Assembly (NCBI GenBank): GCA_036504335.1
Contig: DASXVJ010000029.1
Location: 40,395 to 104,394, forward strand
Direction: 5' to 3'
DNA from: Fen-183 sp036504335
GTDB taxonomy: Bacteria > Acidobacteriota > Thermoanaerobaculia > UBA5066
Length of the DNA stretch: 64,000 nt
Shown here: positions 41,638-51,138 of the stretch, one piece after another
Layout: each line of letters starts with the position of its first letter
Numbering within the stretch: position 1 is the first letter of the stretch
The notes under the pieces: model-generated
Seen by the model: the letters and a program-made list of their open reading frames with translations, nothing else
What the model was told of the DNA's origin: nothing
Database searches by the model: none
Made by a program: the position numbers and the translations under genes

Positions 41638-43440
41638 GTGGGCGCCCCCCCGGACCTCTCCCTCTATCCCGACCAGCCGGGGATCTACCTCTACAAGGAT
41701 GCCGCGGGGAAGATCCTCTACGTCGGCAAGGCGCGGTCGATCCGCAAGCGCCTCGCGTCCTACTTCCACGCCGGGCCGAAGCACCCGAGGACTGAGGCGC
41801 TCCTCGCCGAGTTCGCCTCCATCGACACGGTCGTCTCGAGGACGGAGAGCGAGGCGCTCGCCCTCGAGAACGCCTTCATCAAGAAGAACCGCCCGCGCTA
41901 CAACATCGTCCTCCGCGACGACAAGACGTACCCCTACATCAAGGTCACGACGGGGGAGGCCTGGCCGCGGGCGCTCGTGACGCGCCGGGTCCTCCGGGAC
42001 GGCCACAGCTACTTCGGCCCGTTCCTCCCCGCCCGCACGTGCCGCGGAGCGATGAAGATGGTGCAGCGGATGTTCCAGATCCGCACCTGCCGCATCGAGA
42101 TCGACGGCAAGCTCCCGCGGCCCTGCCTCTACTACGACATGCACGCCTGCCTCGGGCCGTGCGTCTCGGGCCTCACCACGGCCGAGGCGTACGCGGACGC
42201 CGTCCAGGACGTCCTGCTCTTCCTGTCGGGGCGGAACGACGAGCTGCGCCCGCGGCTCGAGGAGAAGATGCGCGCCGCCGCCGATGCCGAGAGGTTCGAG
42301 ATGGCGGCCGCCTACCGCGACTGCCTCCGCACGGTCGCGGAGCTCGCCGAGAAGCAGCGGGTGCAGTCGCTCACCGCCGAGGACGTGGACATCTTCGGAG
42401 ATTTCTTCGATGGAGGGAATCTGGCGATCGCGGTTCTCCTCGTTCGCGGAGGCGTGGTTCTCGATTCGCGCGAGTACTTCTGGGAGCGGATCGGCGATAT
42501 TCCTCCCGAGGAGTTCTGGGTCTCGCTCCTATCGCAGTATTACGACGCCGTCGCTTCGAGCTTCCTGCCCCGGGAGGTCCACCTGCCCGTGGACGTGCCG
42601 GACGAGGCCCTCGAGCCGATCGAGACATGGCTGTCGGAGCAGCGCGGCTCGCGCGTCACGATCCGGACCCCGCGGCGCGGTGCCGCGTTCGACCGCGTCC
42701 GGATCGCGCGCGACAACGCCCGCCAGAACCACCTGCGCCGGTTCCGGCGGGTCCGGGAGCGGGGAGAGAAGGCCACGCTCGCGCTCGCCCGCGCCCTCGA
42801 ACTGCCCGCCCGGCCCTCGCGGATCGAGTGCTTCGACATCTCCCACTTCCAGGGCGCCCAGACGTACGCGTCCTGCGTCGTGTTCGTGGACGGCGAGCCG
42901 AAGAAGGACGAATACCGCCTCTTCCGGATCGAGCGGGACGGCGTGGACGATTTCGCGTCGATCTCGGAGGCGGTCACGCGCCGCTACGCGCGCGTCACGG
43001 AGGAGCGGCGGCCGCTGCCGGATCTCCTCCTGATCGACGGCGGAAAAGGGCAGCTCTCGGCCGCGCTCGCGGCCCTCGACCGCCTCGGGATCGAGATGCC
43101 GGCCGCGGGCCTCGCCAAGCGCGAGGAAGAGGTGTTCGTGCCGGGGCGCTCGGCGCCGATCGTGCTCGCCCGGACGAACGCCGGCCTCAAGCTGCTCCAG
43201 CGCGCGCGCGACGAGGCGCACCGCTTCGGCCTGCGGTCTCACCGGCGCGCGCGCGGCAAGCGCGCGCTCGAGAGCCCGCTGCTCGACGTTCCGGGCCTCG
43301 GGCCCGCGCGCGTGAAGATGCTCCTCTCGGCTTTCGGCGGTTCGGAAGCGGTCCTCGCCGCCAGCGAGGACGCCCTCGCGGCCGTCTCGGGCAAGAGCGT
43401 CGCCGCGCGCATCGCGCGCTGGCGCTCTGCGCCGCGCTGA
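41638..43440 (+). CDS. uvrC: Excinuclease ABC subunit C
   Basis: Nuclease of nucleotide excision repair, making both cuts around a lesion. The 600-residue product has the GIY-YIG domain at the N-terminus (QPGIYLYKDAAGKILYVGKA), a UVR domain (AADAERFEMAAAYRDCL), the RNase H-like C-terminal nuclease (IECFDISHFQG, LLIDGGKGQLSAAL) and a helix-hairpin-helix end (LLDVPGLGPARVKMLLSAFG). A weak copy of the dispersed element lies at 42391-42419. Confidence 0.95.
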   Translation: MGAPPDLSLYPDQPGIYLYKDAAGKILYVGKARSIRKRLASYFHAGPKHPRTEALLAEFASIDTVVSRTESEALALENAFIKKNRPRYNIVLRDDKTYPYIKVTTGEAWPRALVTRRVLRDGHSYFGPFLPARTCRGAMKMVQRMFQIRTCRIEIDGKLPRPCLYYDMHACLGPCVSGLTTAEAYADAVQDVLLFLSGRNDELRPRLEEKMRAAADAERFEMAAAYRDCLRTVAELAEKQRVQSLTAEDVDIFGDFFDGGNLAIAVLLVRGGVVLDSREYFWERIGDIPPEEFWVSLLSQYYDAVASSFLPREVHLPVDVPDEALEPIETWLSEQRGSRVTIRTPRRGAAFDRVRIARDNARQNHLRRFRRVRERGEKATLALARALELPARPSRIECFDISHFQGAQTYASCVVFVDGEPKKDEYRLFRIERDGVDDFASISEAVTRRYARVTEERRPLPDLLLIDGGKGQLSAALAALDRLGIEMPAAGLAKREEEVFVPGRSAPIVLARTNAGLKLLQRARDEAHRFGLRSHRRARGKRALESPLLDVPGLGPARVKMLLSAFGGSEAVLAASEDALAAVSGKSVAARIARWRSAPR

Positions 43441-43469
43441 TTCTGGCCGGCTGGAAGCCTTCGCGCTGC

Positions 43470-43475
43470 TACACT
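43470..43475 (+). promoter_or_regulatory. -10 box TACACT for the DUF4388/J-domain gene
   Basis: TACACT lies 8 nt before the ATG at 43484. Confidence 0.5.
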
Positions 43476-43483
43476 TTGCGCCG

Positions 43484-44989
43484 ATGGTTTCGGAGCGTTC
43501 GGACTCGCGCAATCGCATGATGTCGGGGGGTTCTCTCGAGCGGACGCCGTTCGCCGAGGTGATCCGGATGCTCTATCGCGAGCGCGCGACGGCGAAGCTG
43601 CTCGTCTCGTACCGGGGCGAGGAACGGACGTTCTGGTTCGACCGGGGCCAGATCCTCTCGGCCGCCTCGAACCGCGAGGCGCAGCTCGTCGGCGACCTCC
43701 TCCGGACCTTCGGCCTCGCCGACGAGAGCCTTCTCCTGTCGGCGTTCGAGAAGGCGCTCGCCGAGCCCGGACGCGGCCTCGCGCGCGCCCTCACGGAATC
43801 CGGCGCCGTGGCCGACTACGTCGCGGACGCGGCGGTCCGCGCTCTGTCCGAGCGCCTGTTCTTCGAGACCTTCCGCTGGACGAACGGCGTCTTCACGGCG
43901 TCCCCGCTCGAGGGGGCGGCCGCGGTGGCGGTTCGCGCGGACCGCCCCACCGGGGGCCTGCTCCTCGAGGCGCTGCGCAGGCTCCCGGCTCCTGCGGCCC
44001 AGCTCAACACCCCGCTTTCGCCCGCAGCGCGGCCCGTTTTCGCGCCGGACCTCCTCCTGCGGTACCAGGCGTTCACCGTGTCCGCCGTCGAGGCCGAGGT
44101 GCTCGGGCGTATCGACGGCACCATGACCGTGGAGCAGATCCACCCGGACCAGCGCGTCGTCGCGCGCCTCGCGGCGACGGGACTCGTCCATCTCGTCGCG
44201 CCCGGGCGAACGGTCGAGAAATCGGGCGTCCCGGAGGGGCTGCTTCTCCTGAACGTCGACGTGGCCGGCGCCGCGCCGGCAGCGCGCGTGGCCGAACAGT
44301 CCGACATCCAGCGCGACCTCGTGCGCCGCACGTACCGCCGCCTCGACTGGGCGAGCCACTACGACGTGCTCGGCGTCGAGCGCGACGTCGCTCCCGAGGC
44401 GCTCGCGCGGGCGATCCACGAGCGGGCGCGGCTGTTCCACCCCGACCACCACCTCAAGTCGCACCTCGGCGAGGACCGCGACGCGCTCGAGGCGCTCTTC
44501 GCCCGCGTCCGGGAGGCGGAACGCGCCTTCCGCACGCCGGAGAGCCGCACGCAATACGACCGCTCACAGGAGATCCACGGCGACACGGTGGCCCTGCCGG
44601 GCACCGAGCCGACCGTCGAGGTCCAGAAGGACATCGCGCGCAAGAACTACGTGCGCGCCAAGGCCCTCTACGACGAAGAGGATTACTTCCCGGCCTACGA
44701 GATGATCCGGCAGGCCGTCGAGTTCGACCCCGAGCAGAAGGAGTACTGGGTGCTCCTCTCGCGCATCCAGCGCAAGAACCCCAAGTGGATCCGGCAGGCG
44801 ACCGAGACGTTGCGCCGCGCCGTCAAGAAGATGCCCGACAGCGTCGACCTCTGGTGGGAGCTGGCCGAGGCCTGTGCGCACGAGCGCAACGGGCCTGAGC
44901 GCGTGAAGGCCCTGAAAGAGGTCATGCGTCTCGATCCCGTGAACCGGCGCGCCCAGCAGGCGCTCGCCGAGATCAACGCGAAGTCCTGA
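43484..44989 (+). CDS. DUF4388 - J-domain - TPR protein
   Basis: The 501-residue product starts with a DUF4388 (PATAN-like) domain (LERTPFAEVIRMLYRERATA followed by WFDRGQILSA). A middle helical region follows, then a J-domain near residues 285-350 (HYDVLGVERDVAPEALARAI then FHPDHH with the HPD motif needed to stimulate Hsp70). TPR-like repeats close the protein (KALYDEEDYFPAYEMIRQA, ETLRRAVKKMPDSVDLWWEL). It is likely a co-chaperone or scaffold in a signalling pathway. No dnaK is adjacent. Confidence 0.8.
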   Translation: MVSERSDSRNRMMSGGSLERTPFAEVIRMLYRERATAKLLVSYRGEERTFWFDRGQILSAASNREAQLVGDLLRTFGLADESLLLSAFEKALAEPGRGLARALTESGAVADYVADAAVRALSERLFFETFRWTNGVFTASPLEGAAAVAVRADRPTGGLLLEALRRLPAPAAQLNTPLSPAARPVFAPDLLLRYQAFTVSAVEAEVLGRIDGTMTVEQIHPDQRVVARLAATGLVHLVAPGRTVEKSGVPEGLLLLNVDVAGAAPAARVAEQSDIQRDLVRRTYRRLDWASHYDVLGVERDVAPEALARAIHERARLFHPDHHLKSHLGEDRDALEALFARVREAERAFRTPESRTQYDRSQEIHGDTVALPGTEPTVEVQKDIARKNYVRAKALYDEEDYFPAYEMIRQAVEFDPEQKEYWVLLSRIQRKNPKWIRQATETLRRAVKKMPDSVDLWWELAEACAHERNGPERVKALKEVMRLDPVNRRAQQALAEINAKS

Positions 44990-44990
44990 G

Positions 44991-45602
44991 ATGAACACCC
45001 TTCCGCAGCTCTTCGGGACCGGGCTTGGGTTGTCCGCCGCGGCCGGGCTCAATTCCTACGCCGTCCTCCTCGTCTATGGGGCGATGGCGCGCTTCTTTCC
45101 CGAGGACTACACCGGCGCGATCGCACGCCTCCTCGCCTCGACCCCCGCGCTCAGCGTCGCGGCCGTGCTGTTCCTCCTGGAGTTCTTTGCGGACAAGATC
45201 CCGGGACTCGACCATTTCTGGCATCTGCTCCACTCGATCGTGAGGCCGCTCGTCGGTGCGCTCGTCGCGATCGCGGCGGTGCAGGCCGAGGGATCGACCG
45301 CGCTGAACATCGTGGCAGGCGGGGCCGGCGGGGGAGTCGCACTCGCGTCGCACCTCGTGAAGAGCGCGACGCGGCTCACGTCGACGGCGGTCACGTTCGG
45401 AGTCGCGAACGCAGGACTGTCCCTCGCGGAGGACGTCGTCGCGCTCCTTCAGAGTCTCGTTTCGATCTTCCTGCCGCTCGTCGCGCTCGTCGTGGTGATC
45501 GCGATCGGCCTGCTCTTCGTCCTCACGGTCCCCCGGATGGCCCGCTTCCTCGACCTGTTCGGAAGGCGCCGAACCCGGCGGGAACCCACGCCGCCGGTCT
45601 GA
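44991..45602 (+). CDS. DUF4126 family membrane protein
   Basis: The 203-residue product has about five hydrophobic segments. It starts LFGTGLGLSAAAGLNSYAVL with the family's conserved Asn, then FFADKIPGLDHFWHLLHSIVRP and an Arg-rich C-terminal tail. The function of the family is unknown. It follows the J-domain gene by 1 nt, so they are probably cotranscribed. Confidence 0.78.
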   Translation: MNTLPQLFGTGLGLSAAAGLNSYAVLLVYGAMARFFPEDYTGAIARLLASTPALSVAAVLFLLEFFADKIPGLDHFWHLLHSIVRPLVGALVAIAAVQAEGSTALNIVAGGAGGGVALASHLVKSATRLTSTAVTFGVANAGLSLAEDVVALLQSLVSIFLPLVALVVVIAIGLLFVLTVPRMARFLDLFGRRRTRREPTPPV

Positions 45603-45652
45603 GCCGGTCAGGTCCGGCACGTCTCGTGCTTTTCCCGTCGGAGGAACCACCG

Positions 45653-48600
45653 ATGAAGCCCCGTCTCCCGCGCCTGACGACCGCCGCCGCAGCCGCCCTT
45701 CTCTTCCTCGGCGCCGCTTCGGCGTCCGCGGCTCGTCCCGAGGACGTCTTCCGCGACGTCGCGCCGGTTCCGGCCGAAGTCTCCCGGTCCGTGGACGTGG
45801 GGCGCCTCGACGGGGACGTCCGCTTCACGCGTGCGATTCTCGTCCTGCCCGCCCGCGACGCCGCCGGTCTCGAGCGGTTTCTCGAATCGCTTCAGGACCC
45901 GTCCTCCCCCGACTTCAGGCGATGGCTCACGCCGGAGGAATTCGGACGCCGCTTCGGCGCCCCCGAGGCCGACGTCGCGGCGCTCCGCGCCCACCTCGAG
46001 GCGCACGGTCTCGAGGTGGAGGACGTCCCCGCGGGCCGCACGGCGATCCTGTTCTCCGGGCGAGCCGCCGACGTCGAGCGCGCGTTCGCGACCGAGCTGC
46101 GCGAGGTGATCGTCGACGGCGCCGTCCGCGTCGCGAACGTCCGGCCGGCGCGGCTGCCGGCCGGGCTCGCGCGCCGCACCGCGGGCCTCCTGTCCCTCAA
46201 CTCGCTCCCGCGGCGCAAGGCGCTCGCGCACCGGGCCCCCGCGTACACGGACGGCTCGGGCCGCCACGTCCTCGCGCCCGCGGACTTCGCGACGATCTAC
46301 GGGATCGACGCCCTCGCCACGGCGGGGATCGACGGCACGGGACGGAAGATCGCGGTCCTCGCGCAGACGAACGTGAATCTCGCGGACACGCGGTTCTTCC
46401 GGCAGTACTTCGGCCTTCCGGCGAACGACCCGCAGGTCGTCCTGAACGGACCCGACGCCGGGATCAACGGGGACGAGATCGAGGCAGACCTCGACATCCA
46501 GTGGGCGGGCGCCGTCGCGCCGGCCGCTCAGGTGGTCCTCGTCGTGTCGAAGACGACCCTCCCGTCCTATGGCGTCGACCTCTCCGCGCTGTACGCGGTG
46601 AACGCCAATGTCGCGGACGTCCTGAACCTGTCCTACGGGGCGTGCGAGAACGATTTCGCGGATTCCGACAAGATCTTCTACACGAACATCTGGGCGCAGG
46701 CCGCGGCGCAGGGGATGACGTCCTTCGTGGCGTCCGGCGACAGCGGCGCCGCCGGTTGCGAAGGCCAGTCCGCGACGACCGGGACGGTTCGCTCCGTGAA
46801 CGGCCTCGGCTCATCGCCGTACGCGACGTGTGTCGGCGGGACGCAGTACCTCGACACCTCGGCTCCGGCCACGTACTGGAGCTCGACCAACGACCCCGGA
46901 ACGAAGAAGTCCGCCAGGGGGCCGATCCCCGAAAGCGCGTGGAACGAGAGCGGCGCCGGCTCGGGGCTCGCCGCGACCGGCGGCGGCGTGAGCGTTCTCT
47001 TCACGCGCCCGCCGTGGCAGAACGTCGCCGGAGTTCCCGCGGGAACGGGCCGTGCGGTTCCGGACATTTCCGTCGCCGGGGCGGGTCACACGCCGTATTA
47101 CATCGTGCTGGGCGGCTCGGGAAGCGCGTCGGGTCTCGCGCGCGTCTACGGCACCTCCGCGTCCGCCCCCGCGTTCGCGGGCATCGCGGCCCTCCTGTCG
47201 CAGAGGGCGGGATCGCGCCTCGGCAACCTCAACCCGCTCCTGTACGCGCTCGGCCAGGCCCAGTACGGGACGTCCGGCGCGGCGACGCCGGGAACGGGCC
47301 CGTTCCACGACGTGACGGCGGGATCGAACTCCGTCCCCGGCGTCACCGGCTATGACGCGGGTCCCGGCTACGACGCCGCGACGGGGCTCGGCTCGCCCGA
47401 CGTCACCGCCCTCGCTGCGGCGATCGCGTCGCCCGCGGCGAGCCCGGACTTTTCCCTGTCCGCGGCTCCGGCGGTCGCGTCCGTCGCCGCCGGCTCCTCG
47501 CTGACGGTGACGGTGGCGCTCGCGCAGCCCGCGGTCGCCGCGGACGCCGTCGCGACACTCACGCTCGCGGGCCTGCCCTCGGGCCTTGCGGCTTCCTTCA
47601 GCCCCTCGAAGATGGACGTCGCGACCACGGGCTTCGTCTCGCGCGGCCAGAGCGCGCTCCTGACGCTCGCCGCCGCACCGTCGACGGCCGCCGGCACGTA
47701 CACGCTGACGCTCTCCGCCGCGTCCGGCGCCGTCGTCCGGCGCCTCTCGCTCTTCGTCACCGTCGGGACGCAGCCGGCCGCGCCTCCGTCCGGACCGGGC
47801 GTCCAGGCGCCCGTGGTCCTCGACGTCTTCGGAGCGGGAGGGTCGCACTACACCTCGGACCTCGTCGCCGTGAATCGCGGCGCCTCCGACGCGACGCTCC
47901 TCCTGCGGTTCGCCCAGACCCCGGCGCCTGCGACGCCCGGGCCGACGATCGCGCGCTCGCTCGGAGCGGGCCGCCAGTTCAGCGTCGGAGACGTGATCGC
48001 GTTCCTGAGCGCGAACGGCTATTCGCTTCCGACGGACGGGTCCGCGAAGCTCGGGACGCTGTTCGCCACTTTCGTGGGCGCGTCCGACCCCCTGACGGTC
48101 TTCGTCGGCTCGCGCACGTCGACGCCCAACCCGAACCTCGCGGTCGGCGGCGCATTCGGGACGTTCTCGGCCGCCTCCGCGACCGGCGGCGCCTCGAACG
48201 CGGACGCGTGGATCTACGGCCTCAGGGAGAACGCGTCCTACCGCTCGAACCTCGCGCTCGTGCATGCGCCCGGCGCGGCGTCCGGCGCGACGTCCGGCCC
48301 GGTCGCGCTCGAGGTCCAGATCTACGACGGCGACAGCGGGGCGCCGGTCGGCGGGCCGCTTTTCCGCACGCTGCAGCCGGGGGAATTCTCCCAGTACAAC
48401 CGCGTCCTCACGCTGGCGCCCACGGGGGTCGCGAACGGCTACGCGCGCGTCCGGCTGACGTCGGGGACCGACCGCTTCATCGCGTACGGCATCGTGAACG
48501 ACGGCGCCGCGGCGGGCGGCGGCACGTCGGACGGGAGCTTCCTCCCCGCGAACGCGACGGAGGGACTGATCCCGATCGTCCTCGACCTGCCGGGCGCGAC

Positions 48601-49282
48601 GCACTACACCAGCGACCTGACCCTGACGAATCCGACCGCCAGCGCGGTCACGGTGACCCTGACGTACACGGCCTCGGCGGTCTTCTCGGGCGCGGGCTCC
48701 GGCACGAAGACAGCCACGCTCGCCGCGCGGCAGCAGCTCGTCGTCCCGAACGCGATCACGTACCTTCGCGGACTGGGTCTCGCGATCCCGGCGACGGGCA
48801 ACCAGGGCGGCACGCTGCTCGTCTCGGGCGCGCCGGCGCTCGCCCGCACCTCCAACCCGAACCCGGACGCGGCCGTCGGCGGAACGTTCGGGCTCGCGTA
48901 TCCCGCGGTCGGCGCGTCCGCGCGGGCGAAAGGTGAGGCCTGGGTCTACGGCCTGCGGCAGGACGCCGACGCGCGCACGAACCTCGCGATCGCGGACGCC
49001 CGGGCCGGCAACGCCGCCGGCGTGGAGTACGTCGTGGACGTCTTCGACGCGGATACGGGCGCGGCCGCGCCCGTCCTCACGAAGCGCGTCACCCTCGCGG
49101 GAGGGCAGTGGACGCAGTTCAACACGATCCTCGTCGACGCCGGAATCGCGCACGGTTACGCGCGCGTGAAGCCGTCCTCCGGGACGTCGGACTTCGTCGT
49201 CTACGGCGTCGTGAACGACGGCCCGACGGCGGGCTCGCGCACCTCCGACGGCTCGTACGTCCCGATGGTGGTCGTGAATTGA
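45653..49282 (+). CDS. S53 family serine-carboxyl peptidase (sedolisin/kumamolisin-like)
   Basis: The 1209-residue secreted product has a signal peptide, an activation pro-domain (residues about 35-190) and the catalytic domain: DEIEADLDIQWAGAVAP with the Glu/Asp pair, SFVASGDSGAAGC with the oxyanion Asp, GTSASAPAFAGI with the nucleophile Ser, and GYDAATGLGSPDVTAL with the calcium site. Residues about 600-710 are Ig-like. The last 500 residues are two copies of a domain of about 240 residues, one starting VVLDVFGAGGSHYTSDL and the other IVLDLPGATHYTSDL. Both end with a form of YG(I/V)VNDG. GGAGG before the ATG supports this start. Confidence 0.92.
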   Translation: MKPRLPRLTTAAAAALLFLGAASASAARPEDVFRDVAPVPAEVSRSVDVGRLDGDVRFTRAILVLPARDAAGLERFLESLQDPSSPDFRRWLTPEEFGRRFGAPEADVAALRAHLEAHGLEVEDVPAGRTAILFSGRAADVERAFATELREVIVDGAVRVANVRPARLPAGLARRTAGLLSLNSLPRRKALAHRAPAYTDGSGRHVLAPADFATIYGIDALATAGIDGTGRKIAVLAQTNVNLADTRFFRQYFGLPANDPQVVLNGPDAGINGDEIEADLDIQWAGAVAPAAQVVLVVSKTTLPSYGVDLSALYAVNANVADVLNLSYGACENDFADSDKIFYTNIWAQAAAQGMTSFVASGDSGAAGCEGQSATTGTVRSVNGLGSSPYATCVGGTQYLDTSAPATYWSSTNDPGTKKSARGPIPESAWNESGAGSGLAATGGGVSVLFTRPPWQNVAGVPAGTGRAVPDISVAGAGHTPYYIVLGGSGSASGLARVYGTSASAPAFAGIAALLSQRAGSRLGNLNPLLYALGQAQYGTSGAATPGTGPFHDVTAGSNSVPGVTGYDAGPGYDAATGLGSPDVTALAAAIASPAASPDFSLSAAPAVASVAAGSSLTVTVALAQPAVAADAVATLTLAGLPSGLAASFSPSKMDVATTGFVSRGQSALLTLAAAPSTAAGTYTLTLSAASGAVVRRLSLFVTVGTQPAAPPSGPGVQAPVVLDVFGAGGSHYTSDLVAVNRGASDATLLLRFAQTPAPATPGPTIARSLGAGRQFSVGDVIAFLSANGYSLPTDGSAKLGTLFATFVGASDPLTVFVGSRTSTPNPNLAVGGAFGTFSAASATGGASNADAWIYGLRENASYRSNLALVHAPGAASGATSGPVALEVQIYDGDSGAPVGGPLFRTLQPGEFSQYNRVLTLAPTGVANGYARVRLTSGTDRFIAYGIVNDGAAAGGGTSDGSFLPANATEGLIPIVLDLPGATHYTSDLTLTNPTASAVTVTLTYTASAVFSGAGSGTKTATLAARQQLVVPNAITYLRGLGLAIPATGNQGGTLLVSGAPALARTSNPNPDAAVGGTFGLAYPAVGASARAKGEAWVYGLRQDADARTNLAIADARAGNAAGVEYVVDVFDADTGAAAPVLTKRVTLAGGQWTQFNTILVDAGIAHGYARVKPSSGTSDFVVYGVVNDGPTAGSRTSDGSYVPMVVVN

Positions 49283-49296
49283 AGGGCGGCTCGCGG

Positions 49297-49302
49297 TAGA
49301 CT
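49297..49302 (+). promoter_or_regulatory. -10 box TAGACT for RNase P RNA
   Basis: TAGACT lies 6 nt before the predicted first base of the RNA (49309), the spacing expected from -10 to transcription start. It serves as an internal ruler for the leaderless start sites. Confidence 0.6.
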
Positions 49303-49308
49303 GCCCGC

Positions 49309-49710
49309 GACTCGGGCCGGACAGGCGGTCGCCGCTCTTGACGCCTCGGCGGAAGGAGGGGAGGAAAGTCCGGACTCCAGCGGGCAGCGTGCCGGAGAAA
49401 TCCCGGTCGGGGCAACCCGAAGGAAAGTGGCACAGAAAACATACCGCCGACGCGCCGCAAGGCGCAGGTAAGGGTGAAAAGGTGCGGTAAGAGCGCACCG
49501 CGGTTCCGGCAACGGAACTGGCAGGCGAAACCCCACGCGGAGCAAGGCCAAATAGGGTGACGGAAGGGGCGCCCGCCCTCGCGGCTCACGCCGACGTCAC
49601 CGGGTCGGTCGCTCGAGCCCGTCCGGAAGGACGGGCCTAGAGGAATGACCGCCAGCCGGAAGGCGCGAGCCGACCGGCCACAGAATCCGGCTTATCGTCC
49701 GGCCCGAGTC
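49309..49710 (+). ncRNA. rnpB: RNase P RNA, bacterial class A
   Basis: Catalytic RNA that matures tRNA 5' ends. The conserved cores are all present: GAGGAAAGTCCGGAC near 49360, ACAGAAAACATACCGCC near 49435, GGTAAGGGTGAAAAGGTG near 49470, GCAAGGCCAAATAGG near 49545 and GAGGAATGACCGCC near 49640, ending ACAGAATCCGGCTTAT. The ends pair as helix P1: GACTCGGGCCGG (49309-49320) with CCGGCCCGAGTC (49699-49710). The rest of the gap up to 49742 holds no other feature. Confidence 0.93.
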
Positions 49711-49741
49711 ATTTCTCCTCCCAAGCTGCGAGAATTCCCCC

Positions 49742-50197
49742 GTGCCCGAGATCGTCGACGGCAACAACCTGATCGGCCGCCTCGGCGGCGGGACGCGCGA
49801 AGGGCTCGTGACGGAGCTCTGCGAGGTCGCGCGCCGCAAGCGCAAGAGGCTCACGGTCGTCTTCGACGGGCCGCCGGAAGCCGGGCGCGCGAAGGTGCAG
49901 GCCTTCGGGGACGTCCAGGTCGTCTACGCGGCGCCGCGGTCGGCCGACGAGGAGATCATCCGCCGCATCCGCGAGGCGCGTGACCCTCGGGGCGTCACGG
50001 TCGTGACGGACGACCGCGCCCTAGCGTCGGCCGTCGCCGCGGCCGGTGCGCGCACGGCAGGCATCGAGATCTTCCAGCGCGACGCCTCCGCCCGGATGAG
50101 CGCCCTTCCGCCCGCCGGGACCGGGAAACCCGCCGCCACGGGCAACCCGAAGGACTGGGAACGCTGGTTCTCGGATCCGAAGAACCGGATCGAGTGA
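49742..50197 (+). CDS. NYN domain ribonuclease-like protein (YacP/Rae1-type)
   Basis: The 151-residue product has IVDGNNLIG, the PIN-like Asp motif; RLTVVFDGPPEAG; SADEEIIRRIREARD; and TVVTDDRALASAV. These supply the acidic residues of the NYN nuclease site. Related proteins cut mRNA at the ribosome in Bacillus. The C-terminal tail ends WERWFSDPKN. It lies just after rnpB and overlaps the next gene. Confidence 0.8.
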   Translation: MPEIVDGNNLIGRLGGGTREGLVTELCEVARRKRKRLTVVFDGPPEAGRAKVQAFGDVQVVYAAPRSADEEIIRRIREARDPRGVTVVTDDRALASAVAAAGARTAGIEIFQRDASARMSALPPAGTGKPAATGNPKDWERWFSDPKNRIE

Positions 50198-51138
50198 TGG
50201 CGGACCTCGCGAGGCTGCCGCGTCTCGTCCCCGGCGACACGGTCGGCGTCGCGGCGCTGTCGGGACCTCCCGATCCGGACGCCCTCGCTCGCGGCGTCCG
50301 GGCGCTCGAGGGCTTCGGCTACCGCGTCCAGCTCGCCCCGAACGTTCTCGCCAGAGAGCCTCTCCTCGGTCTCGCGGGCGCCGCCGAAGAGCGCGCGGCG
50401 GGCTACCGGGCTCTCCTCGTCGACCCGGGCGTCAAGGCGATCGTCTTCGCCCGCGGCGGGTACGGCGTCGCGTCCACGCTCTCGTACTTCGACCCAGCGG
50501 AAGCGGCCACGCACCCGAAGATCCACTGTGGCTTCTCCGACTTGACCGTTCTTTCCTCGTGGCTCCTGAAGGCGGGCGTTCCGTCGTTCCACGGTCCGAT
50601 GGTCGCAGCCGATCTCGCGCGCGGCCTCGATCCTCTCTCCACGTCGTTCTTTCCTTCGATGCTCGAAGGGAGGGGACCGAAGAAGATCTTCTTAGAAGGT
50701 GAAGAGGGGAGTGGCGGAGCCGTTCTCGCGCCTGGTGCTTGCTCCGGGAGGCTCATCGGAGGATGTCTCTCCCTCCTCGCCGCGTCCGTCGGCACGCCCT
50801 GGGAATACGACTATTCCGATGGGCTCCTTTTCTTCGAGGACATCGAGGAAGAGGCCTATCGCGTCGACCGGATGCTCGGCACGCTGATCGATTCCGGCCG
50901 ATTCGCTAAACTGTCCGGCATCTTGATCGGCAGCCTGTCCGCCGTAACGTTTGCCGGGGTCGAGGACGCGGCCCGCCTGCGTGCGGTTCTCGAGGCGCGG
51001 CTCGCGCCCCTCGGCATTCCCGTGGCCCTCGGCCTCCCCGCCGGCCACCGCGGCCCCAACGCGACCCTGCCCGTCGGCGCGCGCGCCGCGTGGGACGGAG
51101 CCGGGACGCTCACTTTCCTCGAGGAGATTACGTCTTGA
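50197..51138 (+). CDS. ldcA: LD-carboxypeptidase (peptidase S66)
   Basis: Cytoplasmic peptidase that trims tetrapeptides during murein recycling. The 313-residue product has FARGGYGVAST, GFSDLTVLS with the nucleophile Ser, FFEDIEEEAYRVDRML with the catalytic Glu, and LGLPAGHRGPNATLPVG with the catalytic His. Residues about 158-173 (RGPKKIFLEGEEG) are coded by a near-consensus copy of the dispersed element, placed in the variable linker between the two lobes. GTG at 50194 is an alternative start. Confidence 0.9.
   Translation: MADLARLPRLVPGDTVGVAALSGPPDPDALARGVRALEGFGYRVQLAPNVLAREPLLGLAGAAEERAAGYRALLVDPGVKAIVFARGGYGVASTLSYFDPAEAATHPKIHCGFSDLTVLSSWLLKAGVPSFHGPMVAADLARGLDPLSTSFFPSMLEGRGPKKIFLEGEEGSGGAVLAPGACSGRLIGGCLSLLAASVGTPWEYDYSDGLLFFEDIEEEAYRVDRMLGTLIDSGRFAKLSGILIGSLSAVTFAGVEDAARLRAVLEARLAPLGIPVALGLPAGHRGPNATLPVGARAAWDGAGTLTFLEEITS
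50672..50717 (+). repeat. Dispersed AG-rich element, longest single plus copy (ldcA)
   Basis: GGGGACCGAAGAAGATCTTC (50672-50691) then TTAGAAGGTGAAGAGGGGAG. This is the best reference copy: most others match part of it. It codes for GPKKIFLEGEEGS in ldcA. Confidence 0.8.

Noticed and set aside
42391..42419. Element copy in uvrC, and a similar one at 57234-57263
   Set aside because: Both keep only GATTTCTTCGATGG-like or TTCCTTCGAAGGTG parts and code for ordinary family sequence; not counted among the main copies.
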